Below, piece by piece: positions 7,475-16,413 of a DNA stretch of 64,000 bases. The DNA is from Streptomyces piniterrae (GTDB taxonomy: Bacteria; Actinomycetota; Actinomycetes; Streptomycetales; Streptomycetaceae): positions 1 to 64,000 of the forward strand of contig NZ_SUMB01000012.1 in the NCBI RefSeq assembly GCF_005048155.1, written 5' to 3'. Below the pieces are notes generated by a model. The model saw only the letters and a list, made by a program, of their open reading frames with translations. It did no database searches and was not told the DNA's origin. The first letter of the stretch is position 1. Each line of letters begins with the position of its first letter. Both the position numbers and the translations under genes were made by a program.

Positions 7475-8647
7475 GTGGAAGACGATCTCAACATCGGCGT
7501 CATCGGGCTCGGGCTGCGCCGCAACCTGGCCACCGCCGCCCACCGGCCCGGCCGCGGCTCCGCCGTCGTGGCCGTCGCCGACCTCGATCCCGAAGTCCGC
7601 CACCGGGAAGCCGAACGGTTCGGCGCGCGGCTCGCCACCGGCACCTACCAGCGCCTGCTGGAGGACGACACGATCGACGCGGTCCTCGTCGCCACGCCGG
7701 ACGACACGCACGAGGCGATCGCCTGCGACGCCCTGCGGGCGGGCAAGCCCGTCTACGTCGAAAAGCCGCTCGGCATCACCGCCGAGAGCTGCGACACCAT
7801 CCTGCGTACCGCGCACAAGACCGGCACCCGCCTGTACGTCGGCCACAACATGCGGCACATGGGCGTGGTCCGGCTGATGCACCGGCTCATCGCGCGTGGC
7901 GACATCGGCGAGCCGAGGATGGTGTGGGCCCGTCACTTCGTGTCGTACGGCGGCGACTACTACTTCAAGGACTGGCACGCGGACCGCCGCCGCACCACCG
8001 GTCTCCTGCTGCAGAAGGCCGCACACGACATCGACGTGATCCATCTGCTGGCCGGCGGCCACACCCGGCGTGTCAACGCCCTCGGCGACCTTCTCGTCTA
8101 CGGTGACCTGCCGCGCCGCGCCCCGGGCACCCCGCGCCCGGACGGCTGGTTGCGCGAGTTCGAGTGGCCGCCCACCGCCCGCCGCGAGCTGCACGACGTG
8201 GTGGACGTCGAGGACGCCTCCGTGATGAACATGCAGCTCGACAACGGGGTGATCGCCGCCTACCAGCAGTGCCACTTCACGCCCGACTACTGGCGCAACT
8301 ACACGGTGATCGGCACCGAAGGGCGGCTGGAGAACTTCGGTGACGGCCCCGGCGACACCGTCCGGGTGTGGAACACCGGCCCCTCCGGATACCGGCCGGA
8401 CGGCGACGCGAACCACCGGGTGCCGGGCGCGGCCGGTTCGCACGGCGGCAGCGACACACGGATCGTCGAGGAGTTCGTCCGGTTCGTACGCGAGGGCGGC
8501 GCCACGGACACCTCCCCGGTCTCGGCCCGGATGAGTGTGGCGGCGGGCGAGGCGGCCACCCGCTCGCTGCGCTCCGGCGGCCGCCCCTTCGACGTACCGC
8601 CGCTCGACGACGACCTGCGGGCGTACTTCGAGCGAGGACAGCGTTGA
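7475..8647 (+). CDS. Gfo/Idh/MocA-family oxidoreductase
   Basis: The 390-aa product has an N-terminal Rossmann fold (IGVIGLGLRRN, residues about 7-17), the family EKP motif (VYVEKPLG) that carries the catalytic lysine, and a C-terminal alpha/beta domain with KAAHDIDVIHLLAGG and a long substrate sheet. Such enzymes oxidise or reduce sugars, inositols or related polyols with NAD(P). GTG 7475 follows AGGAGA by a few bases; ATG 7457 would put the ribosome site inside the gene. No transporter or isomerase is adjacent, so the substrate cannot be inferred. Confidence 0.85.
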   Translation: MEDDLNIGVIGLGLRRNLATAAHRPGRGSAVVAVADLDPEVRHREAERFGARLATGTYQRLLEDDTIDAVLVATPDDTHEAIACDALRAGKPVYVEKPLGITAESCDTILRTAHKTGTRLYVGHNMRHMGVVRLMHRLIARGDIGEPRMVWARHFVSYGGDYYFKDWHADRRRTTGLLLQKAAHDIDVIHLLAGGHTRRVNALGDLLVYGDLPRRAPGTPRPDGWLREFEWPPTARRELHDVVDVEDASVMNMQLDNGVIAAYQQCHFTPDYWRNYTVIGTEGRLENFGDGPGDTVRVWNTGPSGYRPDGDANHRVPGAAGSHGGSDTRIVEEFVRFVREGGATDTSPVSARMSVAAGEAATRSLRSGGRPFDVPPLDDDLRAYFERGQR

Positions 8648-9204
8648 CCGCAGGCGTGTCGCATCTGACCGCGGGGATGTCGTGCCGATCGCGGTGTGTC
8701 GTAGCGATCGTGGCGGGTCGGTGCGACACGCCGGAGCGCCGTCGATGACCGGAACAAGTCCGCGCCGTATGGCGTGATCTCGGCCGTGTGTGGGGCCGCC
8801 ACCAACACCTTGGTTCACAACAGCACTGTGGTGCACAACAACACCATCCGCACCGACGTTCCCGACGGCCGGACATCGGCGCCCACCAGGGGCGGGGACG
8901 GCAGCCGCTGAGGCTGTTGGGGCTACTGGGGCGGATGGGCCGGACGGCCGAACCCCGTCGTGGTGCGTCCGGAACACCGGAAATTCTGCGATTCTGACGG
9001 CGCGCCCGGAGTACCGGCTGGTCAGGAAGGCGGCCCGCAGACGGCCGAGGCCACCCTCAGGCCCGGTGCCGCGGCTCGTTAGTAGTGCGTTAGCGCCCCG
9101 TTAGCGGACCAGCAGTGCCCTGGGTCACGCTGGAAGAGCAAACGGACGGACCGTGCGTACCCACGGAAGGAGTACGCACCACCCACCAGACGAGGGGGAG
9201 ACTC
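8648..9204. other. Gene-poor spacer with repeated TGTCG motifs
   Basis: No convincing gene lies here; the open frames lack homology-like features. Motifs TGTCG occur at 8657, 8678 and 8697. The last two are embedded in near-identical segments (TGTCGTGCCGATCGCGG and TGTCGTAGCGATCGTGG), and an inverted CGACA follows at 8724. The downstream half should contain the promoter of the lipoprotein gene. A GAGGGGGAG ribosome site ends the spacer. Confidence 0.3.
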
Positions 9205-9972
9205 ATGTCGCTCACCATCAAGACCCTTGGACAGCGCGGTCAGGGGGCACCTCCCAGCGTTAGCTGGGGGCGTGTCGCCGCCGGATCGCTGATCGCCGTC
9301 GCGGCGCTCACGCTCACCGCCTGCCAGGACGGACCGGGCAGTGCCTCCGGCCCCTCGTCGGCCAACGCCTCCGCCACGTCAGGGGAAGGCGGCAGCCACG
9401 GCCCGAAGTCGCCCGAGAGCAAGACCCACCCAAGCGGCGGCGGGGGGCCCGCCTCCGAAGGCGCCGGGCAGCCGTCCACGGGCGGGGCGAGGCCCAACGG
9501 CGGCAAGGCCAGCCCCAGTCGGCCGAGTTCCGCCGAGGCCAACACGTCACCGATGACGGCGTCGGACCGCTGTACGGCCGCCAATATGTCGCTGCGTCTG
9601 GGCCCGGAGGACATCGGTGCCGGCAACATCCGCTACCCGCTGGTGTTCACCAACAAGGGCAAGACGGCCTGTTCGCTGCGCGGCTTCCCCGGCGTGTCGC
9701 TGATCCAGCGTGACGGCTCGACCATCGGGAAGCCCGCCACCCGCGAGGGCGCGGCCGGCGGCGCCATCCGTCTGAAGCCCGGCCAGAGCGCGCACGCCGT
9801 ACTGCACACGGTCAATGACGGCGTCTCCGACACCCCGTGCTGGACCGCGTCCCAGCTCGTCTACGTCTACCCGCCCGGTTCGAAGGACGCGATGACCACC
9901 GGCAGCCGGGGACTTCGGGTGTGCGGCGGCCGGTTCACGGTGACGACGGTGGAGGCCGGCTCGCTGGGCTGA
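9205..9972 (+). CDS. DUF4232 secreted lipoprotein
   Basis: The 255-aa product has a basic N-terminus, a hydrophobic stretch and the lipobox LTLTAC. It should be diacylated on that cysteine and anchored outside the membrane. A Ser/Gly/Pro-rich linker (about residues 45-115) leads to a DUF4232 domain with four cysteines (DRCTAAN, TACSLRGFPG, TPCWTA, LRVCGG) likely to form two disulfides. The function of the domain is unknown. Residues about 13-22 are encoded by a short palindromic repeat (9242-9270), an odd insertion just before the signal peptide core. It ends 186 bases before the hydrogenase small subunit and may be unrelated to it. Confidence 0.85.
   Translation: MSLTIKTLGQRGQGAPPSVSWGRVAAGSLIAVAALTLTACQDGPGSASGPSSANASATSGEGGSHGPKSPESKTHPSGGGGPASEGAGQPSTGGARPNGGKASPSRPSSAEANTSPMTASDRCTAANMSLRLGPEDIGAGNIRYPLVFTNKGKTACSLRGFPGVSLIQRDGSTIGKPATREGAAGGAIRLKPGQSAHAVLHTVNDGVSDTPCWTASQLVYVYPPGSKDAMTTGSRGLRVCGGRFTVTTVEAGSLG
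9242..9270. repeat. Short palindromic repeat inside the lipoprotein N-terminus
   Basis: CCCAGC-GTTA-GCTGGG forms a 6-bp stem within a GGGGGCACCTCCCAGC context. It resembles the short G/C-rich palindromes scattered through Streptomyces genomes, and it is read through in frame. Confidence 0.5.
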
Positions 9973-10158
9973 CGTATGCGGGGCCGGCGGCGGGGGTTCG
10001 GGGCGGGCGCACCGCGGTGGTGCCCTGACCCCGCTGCCACAGTTCGTCACCGGTTCGGCCCTCGCTGACGGCGTCGGCCGTTCGTAAGGGTGCTACCAAG
10101 GGGAAACGAAAGCCGTGATGTGTGCCTTCGTTACATACCTCCCCGAGGAGACCTCCCT

Positions 10159-11250
10159 ATGGGTGCAGCACCGACGACCGAGACCGGCAGCCGGGGTGCC
10201 GCCGACGCGCCGTCAGCCGGGGACGAGTCCCCGATCCATGTCCTCTGGATCAATGCGGGCCTGAGCTGCGACGGCGACTCTGTCTCGCTCACCGCCGCGA
10301 GTCAGCCGAGCATCGAGGAGATCGCGACCAGCGCGCTGCCGGGGCTGCCCAAGGTCGCCATCCACTGGCCGCTGATCGACTTCGACAGCGGACCGGTACA
10401 GGGCGCGGACACGTTCATCGAGTGGTTCTTCAAAGGCGAACGCGGCGAGCTCGACCCGTTCGTGCTGGTCATCGAGGGGTCCATCCCCAACGAGGCGATC
10501 AAACCGGAAGGCTACTGGTGCGGTTTCGGGGACGATCCCGAGACCGGACAGCCGATCACCACCAGCGAGTGGATCGACCGCCTCGCCGACAAGGCGCTCG
10601 CCGTCGTCGCGATCGGCACCTGTGCCACGTACGGCGGCATCCACGCGATGGCCGGCAATCCGACCGGTGCGATGGGCGTGCCCGACTATCTGGGCTGGGA
10701 CTGGACGTCCAAGGCCGACATCCCCATCGTGTGTGTGCCCGGCTGCCCGATCAAGCCTGACAACTTCGCGGAGACCCTCACCTATCTGCTCTACCAAGCG
10801 GTGGGCGCGGCTCCGATGATCCCGCTCGATGACCAGCTGCGGCCGACCTGGCTGTTCGGGAGCACCGTGCACGAGGGCTGCGACCGGGCCGGCTTCTACG
10901 AACAGGGCCAGTTCGCGACCACCTACGACGCGCCCACCTGCTCGGTGAAGCTCGGATGCTGGGGTCCCGTGGTCAAATGCAATGTGCCCAAGCGGGGCTG
11001 GATGAACGGCATCGGCGGCTGTCCGAACGTCGGCGGTATCTGTATCGCCTGCACCATGCCCGGCTTCCCCGACAAGTTCATGCCGTTCATGGACGAGCCG
11101 CCCGGCGCGAAGGTCTCCGTCACCGCCAGCGCCACCTACGGCAAGGTCATCCGCCGGCTGCGGGGGATCACGGCGAGGACCGTGGACCACGAGCCCAAAT
11201 GGCGCCACCGCGGCGAGCAGCTGACGTCCGGTTATCCGTCCCCCTGGTGA
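10159..11250 (+). CDS. hhyS: Group 1h [NiFe]-hydrogenase small subunit
   Basis: The 363-aa protein carries the iron-sulfur clusters that take electrons from the NiFe site. After a short disordered N-terminus comes VLWINAGLSCDGDS. Cys37 and Asp40 occupy the usual CxxC position, matching the unusual 3-Cys/1-Asp proximal cluster known for the actinobacterial-type enzyme of Ralstonia. Further cluster ligands lie in IGTCATYGG, VPGCPIK and the C-terminal series STVHEGC, KLGCWGPVVKCN, GGCPNVGGICIACTMPGFPDK. There is no Tat signal and no C-terminal anchor, so a cytoplasmic enzyme is expected. ATG 10159 follows GAGGAG. It is the first gene of the locus, and group 1h enzymes are known to oxidise atmospheric hydrogen. 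Confidence 0.95.
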   Translation: MGAAPTTETGSRGAADAPSAGDESPIHVLWINAGLSCDGDSVSLTAASQPSIEEIATSALPGLPKVAIHWPLIDFDSGPVQGADTFIEWFFKGERGELDPFVLVIEGSIPNEAIKPEGYWCGFGDDPETGQPITTSEWIDRLADKALAVVAIGTCATYGGIHAMAGNPTGAMGVPDYLGWDWTSKADIPIVCVPGCPIKPDNFAETLTYLLYQAVGAAPMIPLDDQLRPTWLFGSTVHEGCDRAGFYEQGQFATTYDAPTCSVKLGCWGPVVKCNVPKRGWMNGIGGCPNVGGICIACTMPGFPDKFMPFMDEPPGAKVSVTASATYGKVIRRLRGITARTVDHEPKWRHRGEQLTSGYPSPW

Positions 11251-11296
11251 CCCACCCCACCCCCCACGCGCGCAATGAAGGGCAACGGCACACACG

Positions 11297-13078
11297 ATGG
11301 CACCGAAGACGAAGGCGGCCGGTGACGGCAGCGGTCTGACGGAGATGTCCTGGGATCCGATCACCCGGATCGTGGGCAGCCTCGGCATCCACACAAAGAT
11401 CGACTTCAAGCAGAAGCGGGTCGCGGAGTGCTACAGCACCTCCTCGGTCTTCCGCGGCTACAGCGTCTTCATGCGTGGCAAGGACCCGCGCGACGCACAC
11501 TTCATCACCAGCCGCATCTGCGGCATCTGCGGCGACAACCACGCCACCTGCTCGGTGTACGCGCAGAACATGGCGTACGGCGTGAAGCCCCCGCACCTGG
11601 GGGAGTGGATCATCAACCTCGGCGAGTCCGCCGAGTACATGTTCGACCACAACATCTTCCAGGAGAACCTGGTCGGGGTCGACTACTGCGAGAAGATGGT
11701 CCGCGAGACCAACCCCGGTGTCTGGGAACAGGCGCAGCGCACCGAAGCGCCGCACGCCGGCGACCACGGCTACCGCACCATCGCCGACATCATGACCGCC
11801 CTCAACCCCATCGAGGGCGAGTTCTACCGCGAGGCGCTCCAGGTCAGCCGCTACACGCGGGAGATGTTCTGTCTCATGGAGGGCCGCCATGTGCACCCCT
11901 CCACCCTCTACCCGGGCGGCGTCGGCACCGTCGCCAGCGTCCAGCTGTTCACCGACTACCTCACCCGGCTGATGCGCTACGTCGAGTTCATGAAGCGCGT
12001 CGTCCCGCTCCACGACGACCTCTTCGACTTCTTCTACGAGGCGCTGCCCGGCTACGAGGAGGTCGGCCGCCGGCGTGTCCTGCTCGGCTGCTGGGGTGCG
12101 CTCAACGACCCGGACCACTGCGACTTCACCTATCGCAACATGACGGACTGGGGGCGGAAGATGTTCGTCACCCCCGGCATCGTCGTCGACGGCGAACTGC
12201 TCACCAACGACCTCACCCAGATCAACCTCGGCATCCGGATCCTGCTCGGCAGCTCCTACTACGACGACTGGGAGGGCCAGGAGCAGTTCGTCAGCCACGA
12301 CCCGCTCGGCAACCCCGTCGACCCGCGCCACCCCTGGAACCAGCACACCATCCCCGCCCCGCAGAAGCGGGACTTCAACGACAAGTACAGCTGGGTGATG
12401 TCCCCGCGCTGGTTCGACGGCAAGGAGCACCTGGCCCTGGACACCGGCGGCGGCCCGATCGCCCGCCTGTGGTCCACCGCCCTGTCGGGACTCGTCGACA
12501 CGCCCTACGTCAAGGCCACCGGCCGGAGCGTCGTCATCGACCTGCCGCGCAGCATGACCAAGCCCGAGACCCGCTTCGAATGGCAGATCCCGAAGTGGAG
12601 CAACGCGCTGGAGCGCAACCGCGCCCGCACCTACTTCCAGGCGTACGCGGCCGCCATGGCGCTGCATTTCGCCGAGCAGGGACTCGAAGAGGTCCGCGCG
12701 GGACGCACCCAGACCTGGGAGAAGTTCGAGGTCCCGGACGAGTCCATCGGCTGCGGTTTCACCGAGGCGGTACGCGGCGTCCTCTCGCACCACATGGTCA
12801 TCAGGGACGGGAAGATCGCCAACTACCATCCGTACCCGCCGACGCCGTGGAACGCCTCCACCCGCGACTCCTACGGCACGCCGGGCCCGTACGAGGACGC
12901 GGTCCAGAACACCCCGATCTTCGAGGAGAACACCCCGGACAACTTCAAGGGCATCGACATCATGCGCACCGTCCGCAGCTTCGACCCCTGCCTGCCCTGC
13001 GGCGTCCACATGTACGTCGGCGGCAAATCCGTACAGAAGATGCATGTGCCCACCGGACTGAGCGGACTGGGCGGATGA
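11297..13078 (+). CDS. hhyL: Group 1h [NiFe]-hydrogenase large subunit
   Basis: The 593-aa catalytic subunit binds the NiFe(CN)2CO centre. The N-terminal ligand motif RICGICGDNHATC places Cys75 and Cys78. The C-terminal motif DPCLPCGVH places Cys565, Cys568 and His571. A 22-residue tail follows His571 and should be removed by the protease encoded at 16410 once nickel is inserted. These motifs (RICGICGxxH and DPCxxCxxH) and the missing signal peptide fit group 1h. It lies 46 bases after the small subunit. Its stop overlaps the next start (ATGA), indicating translational coupling to the accessory genes. Likely function: high-affinity H2 uptake during starvation or sporulation. Confidence 0.95.
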   Translation: MAPKTKAAGDGSGLTEMSWDPITRIVGSLGIHTKIDFKQKRVAECYSTSSVFRGYSVFMRGKDPRDAHFITSRICGICGDNHATCSVYAQNMAYGVKPPHLGEWIINLGESAEYMFDHNIFQENLVGVDYCEKMVRETNPGVWEQAQRTEAPHAGDHGYRTIADIMTALNPIEGEFYREALQVSRYTREMFCLMEGRHVHPSTLYPGGVGTVASVQLFTDYLTRLMRYVEFMKRVVPLHDDLFDFFYEALPGYEEVGRRRVLLGCWGALNDPDHCDFTYRNMTDWGRKMFVTPGIVVDGELLTNDLTQINLGIRILLGSSYYDDWEGQEQFVSHDPLGNPVDPRHPWNQHTIPAPQKRDFNDKYSWVMSPRWFDGKEHLALDTGGGPIARLWSTALSGLVDTPYVKATGRSVVIDLPRSMTKPETRFEWQIPKWSNALERNRARTYFQAYAAAMALHFAEQGLEEVRAGRTQTWEKFEVPDESIGCGFTEAVRGVLSHHMVIRDGKIANYHPYPPTPWNASTRDSYGTPGPYEDAVQNTPIFEENTPDNFKGIDIMRTVRSFDPCLPCGVHMYVGGKSVQKMHVPTGLSGLGG

Positions 13079-13644
13079 GCGCCCCGGTGGACACCGCCGC
13101 GCCGAACGCCGAGGCCACCGGCCGGCGTGTCGAGGACGTCCTGGACCGGCTCGGCGGGCGCGGCGACACCGAATCCGCCCTGGCCGCCGAGGAACTCGTC
13201 CGCGCCCTGATGGACTTCTACGGTGCGGGCCTCGGCCGGATCATGCGCCTCCTCGACCGCGGTACGGCCCACGCGGGCGACGACGGCCCGCGCGCGGCGC
13301 TCCTCGGCGACGAGCTGGTGGCGAGCCTGCTGCTCCTGCACGATCTGCATCCCGAGAACACCACGGCCCGCGTCGCCCGCGCCCTGGAGAGCATCCGGCG
13401 TCAGCACCCCGTGGAGATGACGGGGTTCGACGAGAAGTCCGGAGTGCTCCAACTGCGACCCTCCGGATCGGGCGGCTGCGGCTGTCCGAGCACGGCGCAG
13501 GCCGCCCAACAGGCCGTCGAGGCCGCCCTGTCCTGCTTCGCGCCCGAGGTCACCTCGGTGCGGATGGAGTCCGGGGGAGCGAAGTCCGAACCGGCGCTGC
13601 TGCAGATCTCCAGCCGCCCGCCGACCGCCGCCGGCCACCCGTGA
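13075..13644 (+). CDS. NifU-like domain protein of the hydrogenase operon
   Basis: The 189-aa product has an N-terminal helical half and a C-terminal half resembling the NifU C-terminal (Nfu) fold. The motif GGCGCPSTAQ, with Cys-x-Cys, replaces the usual CxxC. It could hold or deliver an iron-sulfur cluster to the small subunit; that role is inferred. It overlaps hhyL by 4 bases and the next gene by 4 bases, so it is part of one translational unit. Similar NifU-like genes accompany other actinobacterial group 1h hydrogenases. Confidence 0.75.
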   Translation: MSAPVDTAAPNAEATGRRVEDVLDRLGGRGDTESALAAEELVRALMDFYGAGLGRIMRLLDRGTAHAGDDGPRAALLGDELVASLLLLHDLHPENTTARVARALESIRRQHPVEMTGFDEKSGVLQLRPSGSGGCGCPSTAQAAQQAVEAALSCFAPEVTSVRMESGGAKSEPALLQISSRPPTAAGHP

Positions 13645-14342
13645 CGGGCCGTCAGACGGCGCCCGCGCGCACCGGACCTCCCCCAAGCTCTCGACTCAGC
13701 TCGACCAGGGAGGACCCCCATGCCGCCCCGCGCGGCCTGCGCCGATTCCGCACACCACGGCCACCGGCCCCCGAGCGCTGCGAACTCTGCGGCGCGGTAC
13801 TCACCGAACGCAACCACCGCCACCTCGTCGACACCGCCCAACGCACACTGACCTGCGCCTGCACCCCCTGCGCGCTGCTCTTCGACCAGCCCGGCGCCGG
13901 GCAGTACCGCACCGTCCCCGACCGCTGTCTCACCGACCCCCGCCACACCCTCGACGACGCGGCCTGGGACCTCCTCCAGATCCCCGTCGGCGTCGCCTTC
14001 TTCCTCCGCGACACCGCCCAGGACCGCCTGGTCGCGCTCTACCCCAGCCCGGCCGGCGCCACCGAGAGCGAACTCGACCCGGCGGCCTGGCAGTCCGTCC
14101 TCGGCGCCAGCCGCCTCGCCGGCCTCCTCGAACCCGACGTGGAAGCGCTGCTGCTGCGCCGTTCCGAGGGCCGTATCGACTGCTACCTGGTGCCCGTCGA
14201 CCTCTGCTACGAACTGGTCGGCCGGATGCGCCAGTTGTGGCAGGGGTTCGACGGCGGCGCCGAGGCCCGCGCCGCGCTCGCCGACTTCTTCGCCGGGATC
14301 GACCGGCGGGCCCGCGCGCCGAAGGAGGACGACCGGCCATGA
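13641..14342 (+). CDS. DUF5947 hydrogenase-associated protein
   Basis: The 233-aa product starts at a GTG that overlaps the previous stop. After about 48 variable residues it has a zinc-ribbon-like set of cysteines (ERCELCGAVL, then LTCACTPCALLF). The pattern CxxC-n-CxCxxC could bind zinc or iron. The rest is a mixed alpha/beta domain (VGVAFFLRD, YPSPAGATESEL, YLVPVDLCYELVG) of the DUF5947 family, known to me only from hydrogenase loci. Residues about 13-27 are encoded by a Streptomyces-type palindromic repeat (13676-13720), so the native N-terminus may be later. Function unknown; a maturation or electron-transfer role is suggested only by position. Confidence 0.75.
   Translation: MTGRQTAPARTGPPPSSRLSSTREDPHAAPRGLRRFRTPRPPAPERCELCGAVLTERNHRHLVDTAQRTLTCACTPCALLFDQPGAGQYRTVPDRCLTDPRHTLDDAAWDLLQIPVGVAFFLRDTAQDRLVALYPSPAGATESELDPAAWQSVLGASRLAGLLEPDVEALLLRRSEGRIDCYLVPVDLCYELVGRMRQLWQGFDGGAEARAALADFFAGIDRRARAPKEDDRP
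13676..13720. repeat. Streptomyces short palindromic repeat within the DUF5947 gene
   Basis: ACCTCCCCCAAGCTCTCGAC followed by a TCAGCTCGACC segment and GGGAGGACCCCCA matches the dispersed Streptomyces repeat of the form CCTCCCCCAAGCTCTCG...GGGGGxxCCCCCA. It lies in frame near the gene start. The copy at 21328-21367 is the opposite orientation of a related unit. Confidence 0.55.
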
Positions 14343-15001
14343 CCGAACTCTCCTTCACCTGCACCGGTGTACGCGCCGACCGCTACGCCGCCGGGCCCAC
14401 CCTCGTCTTCCGGCTGCGCATCACGGCCGCCGACGCCGCCCGGGTGCACGCCCTCGCGCTGCGCTGCCAGCTCCGCATCGAACCGGCCCGCCGCGGCTAT
14501 GCGCCCGAGGAGGCCGCGGCCCTCACCGACCTCTTCGGTGAACGCTCCCGCTGGGGCAGCACCCTCCATCCCCTCCAGTTCGCCGAGGTCTCGCTCGTCG
14601 TCCCCGGATTCACCGGCGAGACGGAGGTGGACCTCCCCGTCCCCTGCACCTACGACATGGAAGTCGCCGCAAGCCGCTACTTCCACGCGCTGCGCGACGG
14701 CGAGGTACCGCTGCTCCTGCTGTTCTCCGGCACCGTGTTCGCGGGCCCCGGCGGCTTCCGCGTCGCACCGGTGCCCTGGGACAAGGAGGCGCCCTTCCGC
14801 ATGCCGGTGGCCGTCTGGCGGGAGATGACCGAAACGCACTTCCCGGGCTGCGGCTGGGTCCGGCTGCCGCGCGAGACCCTCGACGCGCTGCTGGCCTTCC
14901 GCTCCCGGCGCGCGCTGCCGTCCTGGGAAGCCACCGTGGAGGAACTGCTGGCCGCCTCGGAACGCACTCCCATGGCCGTCGGCGAGAGGACCGCGCCATG
15001 A
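14339..15001 (+). CDS. DUF6084 hydrogenase-associated protein
   Basis: The 220-aa protein begins MTELSFTCTGVRADRYAAGP and is built mostly of beta strands (PTLVFRLRI, QLRIEPARRGY, AEVSLVVPGFTG, EVDLPVPCTYD). The segment PLLLLFSGTVF is followed by PWDKEAPFRMPVAVWREM. These features fit DUF6084, a family of unknown function seen with actinobacterial hydrogenases. It overlaps both neighbours by 4 bases. No transmembrane segment or metal motif stands out. Its strict linkage to hhyL suggests a structural or assembly role, but this is inference. Confidence 0.75.
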   Translation: MTELSFTCTGVRADRYAAGPTLVFRLRITAADAARVHALALRCQLRIEPARRGYAPEEAAALTDLFGERSRWGSTLHPLQFAEVSLVVPGFTGETEVDLPVPCTYDMEVAASRYFHALRDGEVPLLLLFSGTVFAGPGGFRVAPVPWDKEAPFRMPVAVWREMTETHFPGCGWVRLPRETLDALLAFRSRRALPSWEATVEELLAASERTPMAVGERTAP

Positions 15002-16413
15002 CCACCTCCGTCCTGCCCGACGAGATGGCAGCGCGGTTCGCCACCGCCCGGCAGGTGGCGGACGCCGTGCTGTTCGAGGGCTATGTGCTCTACCCGTACC
15101 GGGCGTCCGCGGCCAAGAACCGACTGCGCTGGCAGTTCGGAGTGCTGGTACCGCCCCGCTGGGGCGCGGAGAGCGCGGAGCACTCCTTCCAGCGCACCGA
15201 ATGCCTCATGGAGCCCAGATCGGGCGCCCGGCTCTCCGTCGAGCTGCGGTTTCTGCACGCCCAGCGGCGCACCGTCCAACGCCTCGGTCCCGACGGCGGG
15301 TTCGAGAACGTCGAGGAGCTCGAACTGCCCGACCGGGTGCTCGTCCCGTGGGACGAGGGGACCGAGGAGCGGGTCACGTTCGTCGCCGAGGTGGCGGAGC
15401 TGTGCGGCGACGGGGTCACCGTCCCGTTCTCCCGGCCCGCGCGGGAGGAGACCGAGCCGGTGCACGACACGGACGGCCGGCCCGTCGGCCGGCTGGTGCG
15501 CCGCCGCGAGGAGATCAACGGCCTGGTACGGCTGACCGCGAGCGAACTCGACGGCCCCTACGCGGCGATGCGGCTGACCGCCACCGTCGAGAACACCAGC
15601 ACCTGGACACCGGACGCCACCGCCGACCGGGACGCCGCGCTGCCCCGTGCCCTGGTCGCCGCGCACCTCCTCCTCGGGCTCGACACCGGCGCGTTCCTGT
15701 CCATGACCGACCCGCCCGAGTGGGCCAGGGGCGCCGTCGCGGGCTGCCGCAACGAGCACGCCTGGCCGGTCCTCGCCGGCGAGTCGGGCCGCGCCGATGT
15801 CCTGCTGTCCTCCCCGATCATCCTGGAGGACCACCCGGCCATCGCCCCCGAGAGCCCCGGCGCGCTCTACGACGCCCTGGAGATCGACGAGATCCTCGCC
15901 CTGCGCACCGCGGCCCTCACCGACCAGGAGAAGCGCGAGGCCCGCGGCACCGACCCGCGGGCCGCCGAGGTCATCGACCTCGCCGACTCGATGCCGCCCG
16001 AAGTGCTGGAGCGGCTGCACGGCGCGGTACGGGCGCTGCGCGAGGTCACCGGGCCGACCGCGCCGGCCGGTGCGGACGCCCCCGAAGTGCCCGGCTTCCG
16101 CCCGGAAACACCCTGGTGGGACCCCGAAAGCGACCGCAGCGTGGATCCCGTGCACGACCGCGTCACGGTGGACGGCCGGACGGTGGGCGCCGGCAGCCGG
16201 GTCCTGCTGCGGCCGGGCCGGCGCCGTACGGACGCCCAGGACCTCTTCCTCCAGGGGCGCAGCGCCCAGGTCGAGGCCGTACTGCACGACGTGGACGGCG
16301 GGGTGCACCTCGCGGTGACCGTGGAGGGCGATCCGGGCGCCGACATCCGGCGCGAACAGGGCCGGTTCCTGTACTTCCAACCCGACGAAGTCGCCCCCCT
16401 GGAGGACGTGTGA
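14998..16413 (+). CDS. 471-aa conserved protein of the hydrogenase operon
   Basis: I do not recognise a named family for this 471-aa protein. It contains VLFEGYVLYPYRASAAKNRL near the N-terminus, a phrase conserved in proteins beside group 1h hydrogenases. A beta-rich first half follows, then a helical part with PPEVLERLHGAVRALREVTG, and a C-terminal beta domain (VTVDGRTVGAGSRVLLRPGR) that ends in FLYFQPDEVAPLED. There is no signal peptide or cysteine cluster. ATGA/GTGA overlaps on both sides couple it to DUF6084 and to the maturation protease. A scaffold or assembly-factor role is possible but not shown by the sequence. Confidence 0.75.
   Translation: MTTSVLPDEMAARFATARQVADAVLFEGYVLYPYRASAAKNRLRWQFGVLVPPRWGAESAEHSFQRTECLMEPRSGARLSVELRFLHAQRRTVQRLGPDGGFENVEELELPDRVLVPWDEGTEERVTFVAEVAELCGDGVTVPFSRPAREETEPVHDTDGRPVGRLVRRREEINGLVRLTASELDGPYAAMRLTATVENTSTWTPDATADRDAALPRALVAAHLLLGLDTGAFLSMTDPPEWARGAVAGCRNEHAWPVLAGESGRADVLLSSPIILEDHPAIAPESPGALYDALEIDEILALRTAALTDQEKREARGTDPRAAEVIDLADSMPPEVLERLHGAVRALREVTGPTAPAGADAPEVPGFRPETPWWDPESDRSVDPVHDRVTVDGRTVGAGSRVLLRPGRRRTDAQDLFLQGRSAQVEAVLHDVDGGVHLAVTVEGDPGADIRREQGRFLYFQPDEVAPLEDV

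Noticed and set aside
7433-8977. 514-aa minus-strand frame over the Gfo/Idh/MocA gene
   Set aside because: No family features; the plus-strand gene has a Rossmann motif and EKP.
8790-9104. 104-aa plus-strand frame in the spacer before the lipoprotein
   Set aside because: Composition is Pro/Thr/Arg-rich without motif or ribosome site; treated as non-coding.
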